A DNA stretch of 64,000 nt from Polaribacter sp. Z022 (GTDB lineage: Bacteria; Bacteroidota; Bacteroidia; Flavobacteriales; Flavobacteriaceae): the NCBI RefSeq assembly GCF_023555495.1, contig NZ_JALCZO010000006.1, positions 62,001 through 126,000 of the forward strand, given 5' to 3'. The notes below the pieces were generated by a model, which was not told the origin of the DNA, did no database searches, and saw only the letters and a program-made list of their open reading frames with translations. The position numbers were made by a program, and so were the translations under genes. Numbering within the stretch: position 1 is the first letter of the stretch; each line of letters opens with the position of its first letter. Below are positions 1 to 9,119 of the stretch, piece by piece.

Positions 1-851
1 GAAAAGCACCAAGTAAAGGTGTTAATCCTGATGAAGTTGTTGCTTTAGGAGCTGCAATTCAAGGTGGAGTTTTATCTGGAGATGTTAAAGATGTATTATT
101 ATTAGATGTTACACCTTTATCTTTAGGTATTGAAACTATGGGGAATGTTTTCACAAAATTAATTGATGCAAACACAACTATTCCTACAAAAAAATCGCAA
201 GTATTCTCTACTGCTGTAGACAATCAACCATCTGTAGAAATTCACGTTTTACAAGGTGAAAGAGCAATGGCTGCTGATAATAATACAATTGGTCGTTTTC
301 ACTTAGATGGATTACCACCAGCACAAAGAGGTGTACCTCAAATTGAAGTAACTTTTGATATTGATGCAAATGGTATTATTAAAGTTTCTGCTTTAGATAA
401 AGGAACAAACAAGTCTCATGAAATTAGAATTGAAGCTTCTTCTGGTTTATCTGAAGAAGAAATCGAAAAAATGAGACAAGATGCAGAAGCAAATGCTGAT
501 GCTGATAAAGCTGCTAAAGAAACTGCAGAAAAAGTAAATGGAGCTGACTCTATGATCTTTCAAACAGAAAAGCAATTAAAAGAATTTGGAGACAAATTAT
601 CTGATGATAAAAAAGGACCTATTGAAGCTGCTTTAGTAGAATTAAAAGCTGCTCATGAATCTAAAGACTTAGCACAAATTGATGCTGCTATGGAAAAGAT
701 TAATGAAGCATGGAAAGTTGCCTCTGAAGAAATGTACGCTGCTGAACAAGCTGCAGGTGGTGCAAATGCTGGAGCTCAACAAGGACAACCAGAAGCTGGT
801 GCTGACCAAGGAGACAATGTAGAAGATGTTGACTTTGAAGAAGTAAAATAA
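1..851 (+). CDS. dnaK: Chaperone DnaK (Hsp70), C-terminal part, truncated by window edge
   Basis: The reading frame is open from the first bases of the window (codons begin at base 3) and ends at the TAA at 849-851, so the gene starts outside the window. The visible part covers the end of the ATPase domain ([10 protein letters not shown], then [14 protein letters not shown], a DnaK signature), the substrate-binding beta domain ([28 protein letters not shown]) and the helical lid. The tail is Ala/Gly/Gln-rich and ends in an acidic EDVDFEEVK motif typical of bacterial DnaK. It is an ATP-dependent cytosolic chaperone working with DnaJ and GrpE. A strong hairpin terminator follows at once, so dnaK is the last gene of its transcript. 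Confidence 0.97.
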   Translation, partial: KAPSKGVNPDEVVALGAAIQGGVLSGDVKDVLLLDVTPLSLGIETMGNVFTKLIDANTTIPTKKSQVFSTAVDNQPSVEIHVLQGERAMAADNNTIGRFHLDGLPPAQRGVPQIEVTFDIDANGIIKVSALDKGTNKSHEIRIEASSGLSEEEIEKMRQDAEANADADKAAKETAEKVNGADSMIFQTEKQLKEFGDKLSDDKKGPIEAALVELKAAHESKDLAQIDAAMEKINEAWKVASEEMYAAEQAAGGANAGAQQGQPEAGADQGDNVEDVDFEEVK

Positions 852-874
852 TTTTTATAATTATTTATTATAAA

Positions 875-908
875 CAAAAACGCAATCATTAATTTGGTTG
901 CGTTTTTT
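875..908 (+). terminator. Rho-independent terminator after dnaK
   Basis: The inverted repeat AAAAACGCAA / TTGCGTTTTT has a loop of about 12 bases and ends in a T run. It lies 24 bases after the dnaK stop codon. It also covers the first possible TTG start of the next reading frame, which argues for a later start for that gene. Confidence 0.85.
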
Positions 909-926
909 AATTCAATCTATTTTCTT

Positions 927-1451
927 TTGAAAACTTATAATAAAACCAATTTCTTTAAACACACTTTTTGTGAATTTACACAAATAGATGGGTATAATTT
1001 TCCAGAAAACACAAATTATAAAAGTAAATCTGAAAGCATGTATTTTTATACGGATGAAGGTGTTTATAGAAAATCGAATCATTGGGGAAGAGTTGCCAAT
1101 TGCAGATGGAAATTAATTTCTAACAACCATTACAAAAACCAACAAATAGTTATTGGCTATGCAAAATGGAACGATTTTTATCCTATCAATTCAACTGAAA
1201 AAAACTTTTTTATTGAAGTAAATTTTGAAGAAAAAACAGCAAAAATTAAACCTATAAAAGAAAAAAAATCAAAATATTTATTTTCATTTTCTGAAGCTCA
1301 AAAAAGAATTAAGCAAATAACTCATTTATTTAAAGATGATAAATGGGCAAGTTATTTTAATGAAGAAATTGAAAGTTTAAGAATGAATATTATTTCTCAA
1401 TTTATCAATACTGAAAAATCATTACAAGAAATAAAAAGAAGTTTCAAATAA
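927..1451 (+). CDS. Conserved flavobacterial protein of unknown function (about 174 aa)
   Basis: The frame is open from 894, but that TTG lies inside the dnaK terminator. I place the start at TTG 927, giving a protein beginning MKTYNKTNFFKHTF, which I recall as the usual start of related flavobacterial proteins; no ATG is available until well inside the conserved part. Visible features are a conserved N-terminal block (EFTQIDGYNFPENTNYKSKS), the segment GVYRKSNHWGRVANCRW, and a charged C-terminal helix with SEAQKRIKQI. There is no signal peptide or membrane segment. The Trp/Tyr/Phe-rich core suggests a small globular cytosolic fold. The function is unknown. Confidence 0.75.
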   Translation: MKTYNKTNFFKHTFCEFTQIDGYNFPENTNYKSKSESMYFYTDEGVYRKSNHWGRVANCRWKLISNNHYKNQQIVIGYAKWNDFYPINSTEKNFFIEVNFEEKTAKIKPIKEKKSKYLFSFSEAQKRIKQITHLFKDDKWASYFNEEIESLRMNIISQFINTEKSLQEIKRSFK

Positions 1452-1519
1452 CAAATCACTTGATTTCAGTAAATTTGTTTTTCGTAAAAACTAACAATCC
1501 AAAAGTCAAAAAAAATTAT

Positions 1520-2815
1520 ATGAACATTCCACAAACTAGTTTTCCAAGAGTAGTAATTATTGGTGGAGGCTTTGCAGGTTTAGCAGCTGCAAAAGGATTG
1601 GAAGAACAAGAATTACAAGTTGTTTTAATAGACAAGCATAATTACCACACTTTTCAACCTTTATTATACCAAGTTGCAACTGGTGGTTTAGAGCCAGATT
1701 CTATCGCATTTCCATTAAGAAAACGTTTTAACGATGTTGAGAATTTTTATTTTAGATTGGCAGATGTAGAAAAAATAAATGCTGATAAGAAAACGATACA
1801 AACATCTATTGGTGATTTAGAATACGATGAATTAATTATTGCAACAGGTTCTACAACCAACTTTTTTGGAAATACAAACATCCAAAAACTAGCTATGGAA
1901 ATGAAGTCTGTACCTCAATCATTAAACATTAGAAGTTTAATTTTAGAAAATTTTGAAGAAGCTTTATTAACATCAAACTTAGAAGAACGTAAAGCGTTAA
2001 TGAACTTTGTAATTGTTGGAGGAGGACCAACTGGTGTAGAATTGGCAGGTGCTTTGGCAGAAATGAAAAAAGGGATTTTACCAAAAGATTATCCTGATTT
2101 AGATATTCGTCAAATGCAAATAAACTTAATTCAAAGTTCTGATTGTTTACTTAAAGGAATGAGTGCAAAAGCCTCTGAAAAAGCTGAAGATTTTTTAATA
2201 AAATTAGGTGTAAACGTTTGGAAAAACTTGCGTGTTTTAGATTATGATGGAAAAACTGTAACCACTAATGGTGAAGATAATTTTAATGCTGAAACCGTTA
2301 TTTGGGCTGCAGGTGTTAAAGGGAAAACTATAGATGGTTTAGATACTGAATGTGTTATTGAAAGAGCAGAAAGAATAAAAGTTGATGCATATAATCAGGT
2401 ATTAAATCATTCTAATATATATGCAATTGGAGATGTAGCTTGTATGAAATCTGAAGAAAACCCTTATGGACACCCAATGATGGCACAACCTGCCATTCAA
2501 CAAGGAAAATTGGTTGCAAAAAATATATTAGCAAAACTCAGTAACAAAAAGCTAACTCCTTTCGTTTATAATGACAAAGGTTCTATGGCTACAATTGGTA
2601 GAAATAAAGCAGTTGTAGATTTACCAAAATGGAAATTTCAAGGTGTTTTTGCATGGTTTGTTTGGATGTTTGTTCATCTTTTTTCTTTAATTGGTTTTAG
2701 AAACAGAGCTATTGTTTTTCTAAATTGGGTGTATAATTATATTCGTTTTGATAGAGAAACACGTTTAATAATTCGTCCTTATAAAAATAAAAACAGCTTT
2801 AGTTTTAGAAAATAA
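1520..2815 (+). CDS. ndh: Type II NADH dehydrogenase (NDH-2), NAD(P)/FAD-dependent oxidoreductase
   Basis: This single-subunit, non-proton-pumping enzyme oxidises NADH and reduces quinone at the inner membrane. I choose ATG 1520 (MNIPQTSFPRVVIIGGGFAG) over an upstream TTG at 1460 because the FAD-binding motif VVIIGGGFAGLAAA should lie near the N-terminus. The motif HTFQPLLYQVATG is typical of bacterial NDH-2. A second Rossmann motif (FVIVGGGPTGVELAG, near residue 165) binds NADH, and IYAIGDVA near residue 301 closes the FAD site. A hydrophobic C-terminal stretch (FAWFVWMFVHLFSLIGF) fits peripheral membrane attachment. The stop codon abuts the next ATG (TAAATG), indicating co-transcription with the zinc-ribbon protein. 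Confidence 0.92.
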   Translation: MNIPQTSFPRVVIIGGGFAGLAAAKGLEEQELQVVLIDKHNYHTFQPLLYQVATGGLEPDSIAFPLRKRFNDVENFYFRLADVEKINADKKTIQTSIGDLEYDELIIATGSTTNFFGNTNIQKLAMEMKSVPQSLNIRSLILENFEEALLTSNLEERKALMNFVIVGGGPTGVELAGALAEMKKGILPKDYPDLDIRQMQINLIQSSDCLLKGMSAKASEKAEDFLIKLGVNVWKNLRVLDYDGKTVTTNGEDNFNAETVIWAAGVKGKTIDGLDTECVIERAERIKVDAYNQVLNHSNIYAIGDVACMKSEENPYGHPMMAQPAIQQGKLVAKNILAKLSNKKLTPFVYNDKGSMATIGRNKAVVDLPKWKFQGVFAWFVWMFVHLFSLIGFRNRAIVFLNWVYNYIRFDRETRLIIRPYKNKNSFSFRK

Positions 2816-3124
2816 ATGGCAGTAAAAAAAATCATTAAATGTTCTAATTGCGGTGTTTTTAATACTGATAATGATTACTGTAGCAATTGCAATACTTTAA
2901 TTTCTCATCAAAAGAAAAGAGAATTAAAAGAAAAAGCCATTAAACAAGCTCAAGTTGAAGAAGCTATACATAAAATAGAAAACCCCAATTTAGCTGAACG
3001 TTTAAAAAAACATCCTTTTATAGTTTATAAAATTATAGGTTGGATTTTATATTCTGCAATTATGGTTGTTAGTGCAATTGGTGCTGGTTTAGCGTGGTTT
3101 ATAGCAATGGTAGCAGCAGGGTAA
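2816..3124 (+). CDS. Small zinc-ribbon membrane protein, function unknown
   Basis: The 102-residue protein has an N-terminal four-cysteine ribbon (CSNCGVFNTDNDYCSNC, residues about 9-25), a charged helical middle (RELKEKAIKQAQVEEAI) and one C-terminal membrane helix (WILYSAIMVVSAIGAGLAWFI). It starts directly at the ndh stop codon, so it is probably translated together with ndh. Zn binding is inferred from the two CxxC pairs. I do not recognise a named family. The layout suggests a small membrane-anchored adaptor facing the cytosol, but this is a guess. Confidence 0.8.
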   Translation: MAVKKIIKCSNCGVFNTDNDYCSNCNTLISHQKKRELKEKAIKQAQVEEAIHKIENPNLAERLKKHPFIVYKIIGWILYSAIMVVSAIGAGLAWFIAMVAAG

Positions 3125-3125
3125 C

Positions 3126-3479
3126 ATGAAAAAACATCTTTTATATTATTTCCTTTTCTCTTTAATTACAGGTTCTTTTATTTATTTCTCATCATTTTTA
3201 AACATTCAGTTACCCAGAATTTTACGTCATTATGCAAATGATTTTTTAATCATTCCTATTGTTTTATACATCTGTTTACAAGTTTTAAAATGGAGCAAAA
3301 ACAATAAAAATTATACATTAAGTTTACCCATTATTCTCTATCTATGTTTTCTGTATAGTCTATTATTTGAATTTATTTTTCCAAAATATTTAGCAAGATA
3401 TACCAAAGACTTTATAGATATATTTTTATACTTTGCAAGTGGATTTTTATTCTTCTATTTACAAAAACTTAAAAAATGA
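3126..3479 (+). CDS. Small integral membrane protein, about four TM helices
   Basis: The 117-residue hydrophobic protein has about four predicted membrane helices (near residues 5-25, 40-55, 65-85 and 95-112). It begins 1 base after the zinc-ribbon gene, and its end overlaps the next start by 4 bases (ATGA), so the genes are translationally coupled. The size and helix pattern resemble VanZ-like small membrane proteins, but I see no decisive motif. The function is unknown. Confidence 0.75.
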   Translation: MKKHLLYYFLFSLITGSFIYFSSFLNIQLPRILRHYANDFLIIPIVLYICLQVLKWSKNNKNYTLSLPIILYLCFLYSLLFEFIFPKYLARYTKDFIDIFLYFASGFLFFYLQKLKK

Positions 3480-4393
3480 TTCCTTCTAAAATTGCAAAAG
3501 AAAACATTGCTCGTTTAAACACTGCAATAACTTTTATTGAAGGAAATTTATCAGAAAAATTATCATTAGAAATTATTGCTGAAAAAGCTCATTTTTCTCC
3601 ATTTCATTTTCATAGATTATTCAAATTGGTAATAGGCGAAACAGTTCATAATTTTATCAATAGAAAAAGAATAGAAAAATCGGCTGCTTATTTATTACAT
3701 CAAAAAGAAAAAAATATTACTCAAATTGCAGAAGCTGTAGGTTTTAATAATTTGTCTGCATTTTCAAAATCGTTTAAGAAATTTTACGGAATTTCACCCA
3801 ACAAATTCAAAGAAGAAAGTCCAGATAAATATAGCAAGATTAGCAAAACAGAAAGCAAGATTGGAAAAGTAAGTGTAACTTTTGAGCAATATATTTGCAA
3901 TGTAAATGACGCTTTAAATTGGTTAAAAATGAAAACAAATCCAGAAATTAAAAAAACACCAAGGTTAGATTTAGCCTACATTGCACATAAAGGAAAAATA
4001 GAAGCCATTGGTAGTATTTATAATAAATTGGTAAAATGGGCTACTCCAAAAGGTTTGATTAATGAGCAAACAAGAATGGTAACTATTTATCATGACAGTC
4101 CTAAAATTACAGACCCAAATAATTTAAGAATGAGTGCTTGTATTGTTCTAAATGACCCTATTGATCTTGATGGAGAAGTAAATTTAAGAATTTTAAGTCC
4201 TACAAAATGTATTGTTTCTAGATTAGAAATTGCTCCTTATGAGTTTCAACAAGCATGGGAATCTTCATTTGCTTTTATGATTGAAAATGGATATAAAAAA
4301 TCGGAAGTTGATCCTTTTGAAATCTATTATAACAATGCAGCAGAACATCCAGAAAATAAGTTTATTGTAGATTTATGTATTCCAATATTATAA
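3476..4393 (+). CDS. AraC-family transcriptional regulator with GyrI-like effector domain
   Basis: The 305-residue protein has an N-terminal AraC/XylS double helix-turn-helix (residues about 10-110), with LSLEIIAEKAHFSPFHFHRLF and ITQIAEAVGFNNLSAFSKSF as the two HTH units and the family-typical GISPNKFK ending. Residues about 150-305 form a GyrI/SOUL-like (SHV) effector-binding domain, as in Rob and BmrR-type regulators that sense drugs or small hydrophobic molecules. It overlaps the upstream membrane gene by 4 bases and is followed 10 bases later by a stand-alone GyrI protein. The regulated genes are probably local, but this is inference. Confidence 0.9.
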   Translation: MIPSKIAKENIARLNTAITFIEGNLSEKLSLEIIAEKAHFSPFHFHRLFKLVIGETVHNFINRKRIEKSAAYLLHQKEKNITQIAEAVGFNNLSAFSKSFKKFYGISPNKFKEESPDKYSKISKTESKIGKVSVTFEQYICNVNDALNWLKMKTNPEIKKTPRLDLAYIAHKGKIEAIGSIYNKLVKWATPKGLINEQTRMVTIYHDSPKITDPNNLRMSACIVLNDPIDLDGEVNLRILSPTKCIVSRLEIAPYEFQQAWESSFAFMIENGYKKSEVDPFEIYYNNAAEHPENKFIVDLCIPIL

Positions 4394-4403
4394 ATTATTT
4401 CTG

Positions 4404-5033
4404 ATGAAACACGAGTGGAGAAAAAAAGAAAAACAACTTTACATTCCTAAAGTTAAACCAGAACTAATAACAATTCCTGAATTCAATTTTTTGACAATTT
4501 CTGGTAAAGGAAATCCAAACAATCCTGAATTCGCAGATTATATTGGTGCTTTATATCCTATTTGTTATGGAATAAAAATGGGATTGAAAAAAAATCCTGT
4601 TTTAGAAAATTATTACGATTATACTGTGTACCCTTTAGAAGGTGTTTGGGATATTAGTGATGAAGCAAAAAAGAACTATACAGAAAACACAAAACTAAAT
4701 AAAGATGATTTGATTTTTACATTAATGATTCGTCAACCCAATTTTGTAACCAAAGAATACGTTTTAGAAGCTATAGAAAAAGTAAGACTAAAGAAACCAA
4801 ACCCGTTATTTGATAAAGTTAAGTTCGAAAAAGTTACTGAAGGAAATTGTGTGCAAATGCTACATATTGGTTCTTATGACAATGAACCTGTCTCTTTTAA
4901 AATTATGGAAGAATTCACCAAAAACCAAGGATTAGAAAGGGTTTCTAAAGTTCACAGAGAAATTTATTTATCAGATTTTAGAAAAGTAGCGCCAGAAAAA
5001 TTAAAAACAGTTTTGCGTTTTAACGTTCAATAA
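4404..5033 (+). CDS. Stand-alone GyrI-like small-molecule-binding protein
   Basis: The 209-residue protein has no DNA-binding part. Motifs such as PEFNFLTISGKGNPN, YTVYPLEGVWDIS and a C-terminal HREIYLSDFRKVAPEKLKTVLRF are typical of GyrI-like proteins of the YdeI type in Bacteroidetes and Firmicutes. The fold binds hydrophobic ligands. Some homologues act as hydrolases on cyclopropanoid toxins, which I cannot judge here. The gene lies 10 bases after an AraC regulator with the same domain and is likely co-transcribed with it. Cytosolic. Confidence 0.88.
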   Translation: MKHEWRKKEKQLYIPKVKPELITIPEFNFLTISGKGNPNNPEFADYIGALYPICYGIKMGLKKNPVLENYYDYTVYPLEGVWDISDEAKKNYTENTKLNKDDLIFTLMIRQPNFVTKEYVLEAIEKVRLKKPNPLFDKVKFEKVTEGNCVQMLHIGSYDNEPVSFKIMEEFTKNQGLERVSKVHREIYLSDFRKVAPEKLKTVLRFNVQ

Positions 5034-5135
5034 ATCTATTTTACAATTCATCATTTAAAAATTACAACTCGGTATTTGTTTTTATTTTAATAACAAATAG
5101 CACCACATCTTTGTATCATCAAAAAACCAATACTG

Positions 5136-7292
5136 ATGAAACGAATACTATTTATATTATTTGCAATTTGCCAATTTTCATTAATTGCACAAACTACAAT
5201 TTCTGGTAAAGTAACCGATTCTAAAAACAATCCTATAAACGGAGCCAATGTTTATTTAGATGGAACTTATGATGGAACTTCAACCAATGACCAAGGAGAA
5301 TTTTCTTTTTCAACTTCAGAAAAAGGAAAACAAACTTTAGTAATATCATTTATTTCTTTTGAAACTTATATTAAAACTGCTGAAGTAACATCACTTAAAA
5401 ATTTAAAAGTAAAACTTAGAGATGATGTAAATTCTTTAGATGCAGTTGTAATAAACGCTGGTACTTTTGAAGCAGGAGAGAAAGCAAAAGTTACTGTTTT
5501 AAAACCTTTAGATGTTGTAACAACTGCAAGTGCTTTAGGCGATTTTGTTGGCGCTTTACAAACCTTACCAGGTACTACAACTGTAGCAGAAGATGGACGC
5601 TTATTTGTAAGAGGTGGTGAAGCAGAAGAAACACAAATTTTTATAGACGGAGTAAGAGTTTTTACGCCCTTTACACCCTCTACAAACAACATACCATCAA
5701 GAGGTAGATATTCTCCATTTTTATTTAAAGGAATTTCATTTTCTACTGGTGGTTATTCTGCAGAATATGGTCAAGCTCTTTCTAGTGTTTTATTATTAAA
5801 TACAATAGACAAACCTGTACAAGAAAAAACAGATTTATCTTTTATGACTGTTGGTTTAGGTGTTGGAAATACACAAATTTGGGATAAAAACTCATTTAGC
5901 ATCAATACATCTTATATAAATCTAGCCCCTTATTTAGAAGCTTTTCCAGATAGAAATTCTTGGAACAAACCTTTTCAAACTTTAAATGGTGAAATGGTTT
6001 TTAGGCACGAATTTAAAGACGAATCTTTACTTAAATTGTATGGAGCATACAGTTATACAGATTTTGATGTAGTACAAGAAGATATTAATTACGAAGATGG
6101 TTTTAGATTTGCAATGCAAAATAGAAACTTATATTTTAACGCTTCTTACAAAAATAAATTTGGGAATAACTGGAAATATGAAACAGGAATTAGCTTTACA
6201 AATGACAATTCTGATTTAAAGATTTTTGACGACAAAATAAATAGTAATCAGAATTCTGCTCATATTAAATTCAAATTGAAAAAACGTTTTTCTGATAGAT
6301 TTAAATTAAATTTTGGTTCAGAATATTTTATTAGTGATTTTAATGAAAGTTACACACCTATAAATGCAAATAAATTTGATTACGGATTTAACAATAATAT
6401 ATTCGCTTCATTTTTAGAAACTGATATTTTCTTTTCTAAAAACTTAGCTGCAAAAGTTGGAGTAAGAGCAGAAAATACTAGCTTATTAGATGAATTTACA
6501 TTATCTCCAAGAGCTTCGATTTCATATAAATCTGGAAAAAACTCTCAATTTTCTTTTGCTTATGGTCAGTTTTATCAAAACCCAAAAAGTGATTATTTAA
6601 AGTTTAATACAGATTTTAAATCAGAAAATACATCGCATTTAATTGCAAACTATCAAACAACAAAACCTGGTCAAATATTTAGAATTGAAGCCTATTATAA
6701 AGATTACAAAGACTTGGTAAAATTTGATGATAATTTACCAACTTTTAATAGCACTTTTAATAATAACGGAAGTGGATATGCAAAAGGGTTAGACGTTTTT
6801 TGGAGGCAAAATGGTAAAATTAAAAACACAGATTACTGGGTATCTTACTCATTTTTAGACACTAAAAGAGATTACAGAAACTATACAACCTCAGCAACAC
6901 CAAACTTTGCAGCAAAACACAATATCTCACTAGTTAGTAAACATTGGATAGAAAAATGGAAAAGTCAAGTTGGTTTTAGTTACAGTTTTGCTTCTGGTAG
7001 AAATTATACCAACCCAAATGAACCTGGTTTTTTAAACAACAAAACAAAAAATTACAACTCTGTTAGTTTAAATTGGGCATATTTAATAGATCAACAAAAA
7101 ATATTGTACTTTTCTGTAAATAACGCTTTAGGCACTAAAAACGTGTTCGGTTATAATTACAAAAACACTCCAGATATGAATGGAAATTTTGATAGACAAG
7201 CAATTGTACCAAGTGCAGATAGTTTCTTCTTTGTAGGGTTTTTCTGGACATTGAGTGATGATAAAAAATCAAATCAATTAGATAATTTATAA
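5136..7292 (+). CDS. TonB-dependent outer-membrane receptor with carboxypeptidase-regulatory-like N-terminal domain
   Basis: The 718-residue protein has a signal peptide (MKRILFILFAICQFSLIAQ), then a CarboxypepD_reg-like beta-sandwich (TISGKVTDSKNNPINGANV, residues about 21-100), a plug domain (ALGDFVGALQTLPG, LFVRGGEAEETQIFIDG) and a 22-strand type barrel to the end. It is an active importer powered by TonB-ExbBD in the outer membrane. It is not a SusC, since it is shorter and no susD follows. The substrate is unknown. The genes after it (DUF2141, DUF2306, TPR) recur with such receptors in flavobacteria. Its leader shares a motif with the leader of the DUF2141 gene. Confidence 0.93.
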   Translation: MKRILFILFAICQFSLIAQTTISGKVTDSKNNPINGANVYLDGTYDGTSTNDQGEFSFSTSEKGKQTLVISFISFETYIKTAEVTSLKNLKVKLRDDVNSLDAVVINAGTFEAGEKAKVTVLKPLDVVTTASALGDFVGALQTLPGTTTVAEDGRLFVRGGEAEETQIFIDGVRVFTPFTPSTNNIPSRGRYSPFLFKGISFSTGGYSAEYGQALSSVLLLNTIDKPVQEKTDLSFMTVGLGVGNTQIWDKNSFSINTSYINLAPYLEAFPDRNSWNKPFQTLNGEMVFRHEFKDESLLKLYGAYSYTDFDVVQEDINYEDGFRFAMQNRNLYFNASYKNKFGNNWKYETGISFTNDNSDLKIFDDKINSNQNSAHIKFKLKKRFSDRFKLNFGSEYFISDFNESYTPINANKFDYGFNNNIFASFLETDIFFSKNLAAKVGVRAENTSLLDEFTLSPRASISYKSGKNSQFSFAYGQFYQNPKSDYLKFNTDFKSENTSHLIANYQTTKPGQIFRIEAYYKDYKDLVKFDDNLPTFNSTFNNNGSGYAKGLDVFWRQNGKIKNTDYWVSYSFLDTKRDYRNYTTSATPNFAAKHNISLVSKHWIEKWKSQVGFSYSFASGRNYTNPNEPGFLNNKTKNYNSVSLNWAYLIDQQKILYFSVNNALGTKNVFGYNYKNTPDMNGNFDRQAIVPSADSFFFVGFFWTLSDDKKSNQLDNL

Positions 7293-7389
7293 AAAAATAC
7301 AACTCAGAATCTAAAATCAACAATTCAGTAAGGTTCTTATTAATTTCTGAAATAAACATCAGATATTTGAATCATCAAAAACAAAAATT

Positions 7390-7806
7390 ATGAAAAATTT
7401 ATTTTTAATAGCAGCATTTATTTTTAGTGGTTTGGTTACAACTGCCCAAGAAAAACATACAGTTACTTTAAAGTTTCAAGGCATGAATTCTGATAAAGGA
7501 AACTTATATGTAGCAGTTTATAACAAAGAAGATAGTTTTTTAAAAAAACCAATTAAAGGTACTATTGTAAAAGTTGAGAATAAAAAAGCAACTGTAACTT
7601 TAAAAGATATACCAGAAGGTATTTATGCAGTTTCTGCTTTTCATGATACTAATGACAATAAAAAAATGGATACTAACTTTTTAGGAATTCCAAAAGAACC
7701 AACAGGTATGTCTAATGATGCAACTGGTTTTATGGGACCTCCAAAATTTAAAGATGCTAAATTTAAAGTTACTAAAGATTTAACATTAATTATAAACGTA
7801 AAATAA
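7390..7806 (+). CDS. DUF2141 domain periplasmic protein
   Basis: The 138-residue protein has a signal peptide (LFLIAAFIFSGLVTTAQ) and one DUF2141 domain. The family landmarks are GNLYVAVYNKEDSF, IPEGIYAVSAFHDTNDN and the Met/Pro-rich GIPKEPTGMSNDATGFMGPP. The fold is expected to be a small beta-sandwich in the periplasm or on the surface. The biochemical function of the family is not known to me. It lies 97 bases after the TonB receptor, behind a leader resembling the receptor's own, and ends 1 base before the DUF2306 gene. Confidence 0.9.
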   Translation: MKNLFLIAAFIFSGLVTTAQEKHTVTLKFQGMNSDKGNLYVAVYNKEDSFLKKPIKGTIVKVENKKATVTLKDIPEGIYAVSAFHDTNDNKKMDTNFLGIPKEPTGMSNDATGFMGPPKFKDAKFKVTKDLTLIINVK

Positions 7807-7807
7807 A

Positions 7808-8425
7808 ATGATCTTAAAAAAAGCATCCTATTATTTATTAGCAATCTGTGGAGTTTTAATAGGCTTATACCCTATAATATATTTCATAGTTCCTAATAGA
7901 CAATTTGGTTTATTAGCTAGTAAATCTGCAGAACTTTTAAGTAGCACTTTATGGAATACAATGTTCTATACACATATAGTTTTAGGAGGAATAGCTTTAC
8001 TAATAGGATGGTTACAATTCAATAAAAAACTAAGATTAAAAAACATAAATCTTCATAAAAAAGTTGGAAAAACATATGTTATTGCTGTTTTATTAAGTGC
8101 TTTGTCTGGTTTATACATTGGCTACTTTGCAACTGGAGGTATAATTGCAAAATCGGGTTTTATGACAATGGCTTTAGCTTGGTTTTTAACAACATTTTTT
8201 GCTTTTACAACTATAAAAAAGGGAAACATTATACAACATCAAAAATTAATGATTTATAGTTATGCCATTTGTTTTGCTGCTGTAACTTTAAGAATTTATT
8301 TACCAATCTTAACACCTATTATGGGAGGTTTTTTACCAGCATACAAACTAATATCATGGTTATGTTGGGTGCCAAATATTGTTGTAGCATACATTATTAT
8401 TAAATATCAAATTAAAACAACTTAA
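7808..8425 (+). CDS. DUF2306 integral membrane protein
   Basis: The 205-residue protein has about six membrane helices. The conserved polar residues of DUF2306 are visible: YTHIVLGGIALLIGWLQF, NLHKKVGKTYVIAV, and IQHQKLMIYSYAICFAAVTLRIYLP, where the His residues could be metal or haem ligands. The family resembles di-haem cytochrome-like four-helix membrane proteins, but no cofactor is proven here. It is tightly coupled to DUF2141 (1-base gap) and is followed after 13 bases by the TPR-like gene. Confidence 0.87.
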   Translation: MILKKASYYLLAICGVLIGLYPIIYFIVPNRQFGLLASKSAELLSSTLWNTMFYTHIVLGGIALLIGWLQFNKKLRLKNINLHKKVGKTYVIAVLLSALSGLYIGYFATGGIIAKSGFMTMALAWFLTTFFAFTTIKKGNIIQHQKLMIYSYAICFAAVTLRIYLPILTPIMGGFLPAYKLISWLCWVPNIVVAYIIIKYQIKTT

Positions 8426-8438
8426 ACACATTTACATC

Positions 8439-9062
8439 ATGAAAAAAATTATTTTTATTATCGCAATTTTCATTGCGACAGGGATTTCTGCGCAAACAAA
8501 ATACCAAAAAGGAATGCAAAAAGCATTTGATTTATGGGGTCAAGGAAAAATGGCTGAATCTTCTCAATTATTTGAAAGAATTTCTAAAGCAGAACCAAAA
8601 GAATGGTTACCTCCTTTTTATGCAGCTACCATAGAAATTATGGGGAGTTTTGGAATTAAAGATGAAGCTGTATTAACTGCTAAATTAAACAAAGCACAAG
8701 CATTTTTAGATTTGGCAAAATCAAACTCAGAAAACAATCCAGAAATTATTATTACGCAAGCTTTTTTAAACTTAGGTTATATTGCTTTTGATGGTCAAAA
8801 ATACGGAATGACATTAGGTGGAGTTAATACGCAATTATATGCAAAAGCTTTACAAATAGCACCATACAACCCAAGAGTAATTTTAGGAAATGCTGAATGG
8901 AATATGGGTTCTGCTAAATTTTTTGGTAAATCTACAAAACCTTATTGTGCAGAAATTGAACGTGCCATAGAGTTAAGTAAAACAGAAAAAATAGATATTG
9001 AATTTTATCCTAAATTTTTGTTACAAAGAGCTCAAGGAGTTTTAAAACAATGCCAAGGTTAA
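8439..9062 (+). CDS. Secreted TPR-like repeat protein, function unknown
   Basis: The 207-residue protein has a signal peptide (IIFIIAIFIATGISAQ). It is predicted all-helical with degenerate TPR units (MQKAFDLWGQGKMAESSQLFERISKAEPK; LYAKALQIAPYNPRVILGNAEW). It is the last gene of the group that begins with the TonB receptor, so it is probably a periplasmic partner in that uptake or sensing module. No catalytic motif is visible. Similar small TPR proteins sit at the end of comparable flavobacterial operons. Confidence 0.82.
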   Translation: MKKIIFIIAIFIATGISAQTKYQKGMQKAFDLWGQGKMAESSQLFERISKAEPKEWLPPFYAATIEIMGSFGIKDEAVLTAKLNKAQAFLDLAKSNSENNPEIIITQAFLNLGYIAFDGQKYGMTLGGVNTQLYAKALQIAPYNPRVILGNAEWNMGSAKFFGKSTKPYCAEIERAIELSKTEKIDIEFYPKFLLQRAQGVLKQCQG

Positions 9063-9073
9063 TAATTAACAAA

Positions 9074-9115
9074 CAGTTTCAGTTTCTAGTTAAATTCTAC
9101 TAAAAACTGATACTG
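9074..9115. terminator. Hairpin between converging transcripts
   Basis: The inverted repeat CAGTTTCAGTTT / AAACTGATACTG (11 of 12 pairs) lies between the TPR-like gene and the end of the kynurenine operon. It lacks a clean T run on either side, so it may be a weak bidirectional terminator or only an mRNA 3'-end stabiliser. Confidence 0.45.
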
Positions 9116-9119
9116 TAAA

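Noticed and set aside
894..926. TTG start at 894 for the 185-codon frame
   Set aside because: It lies inside the dnaK terminator stem; the conserved N-terminus fits TTG 927 better.
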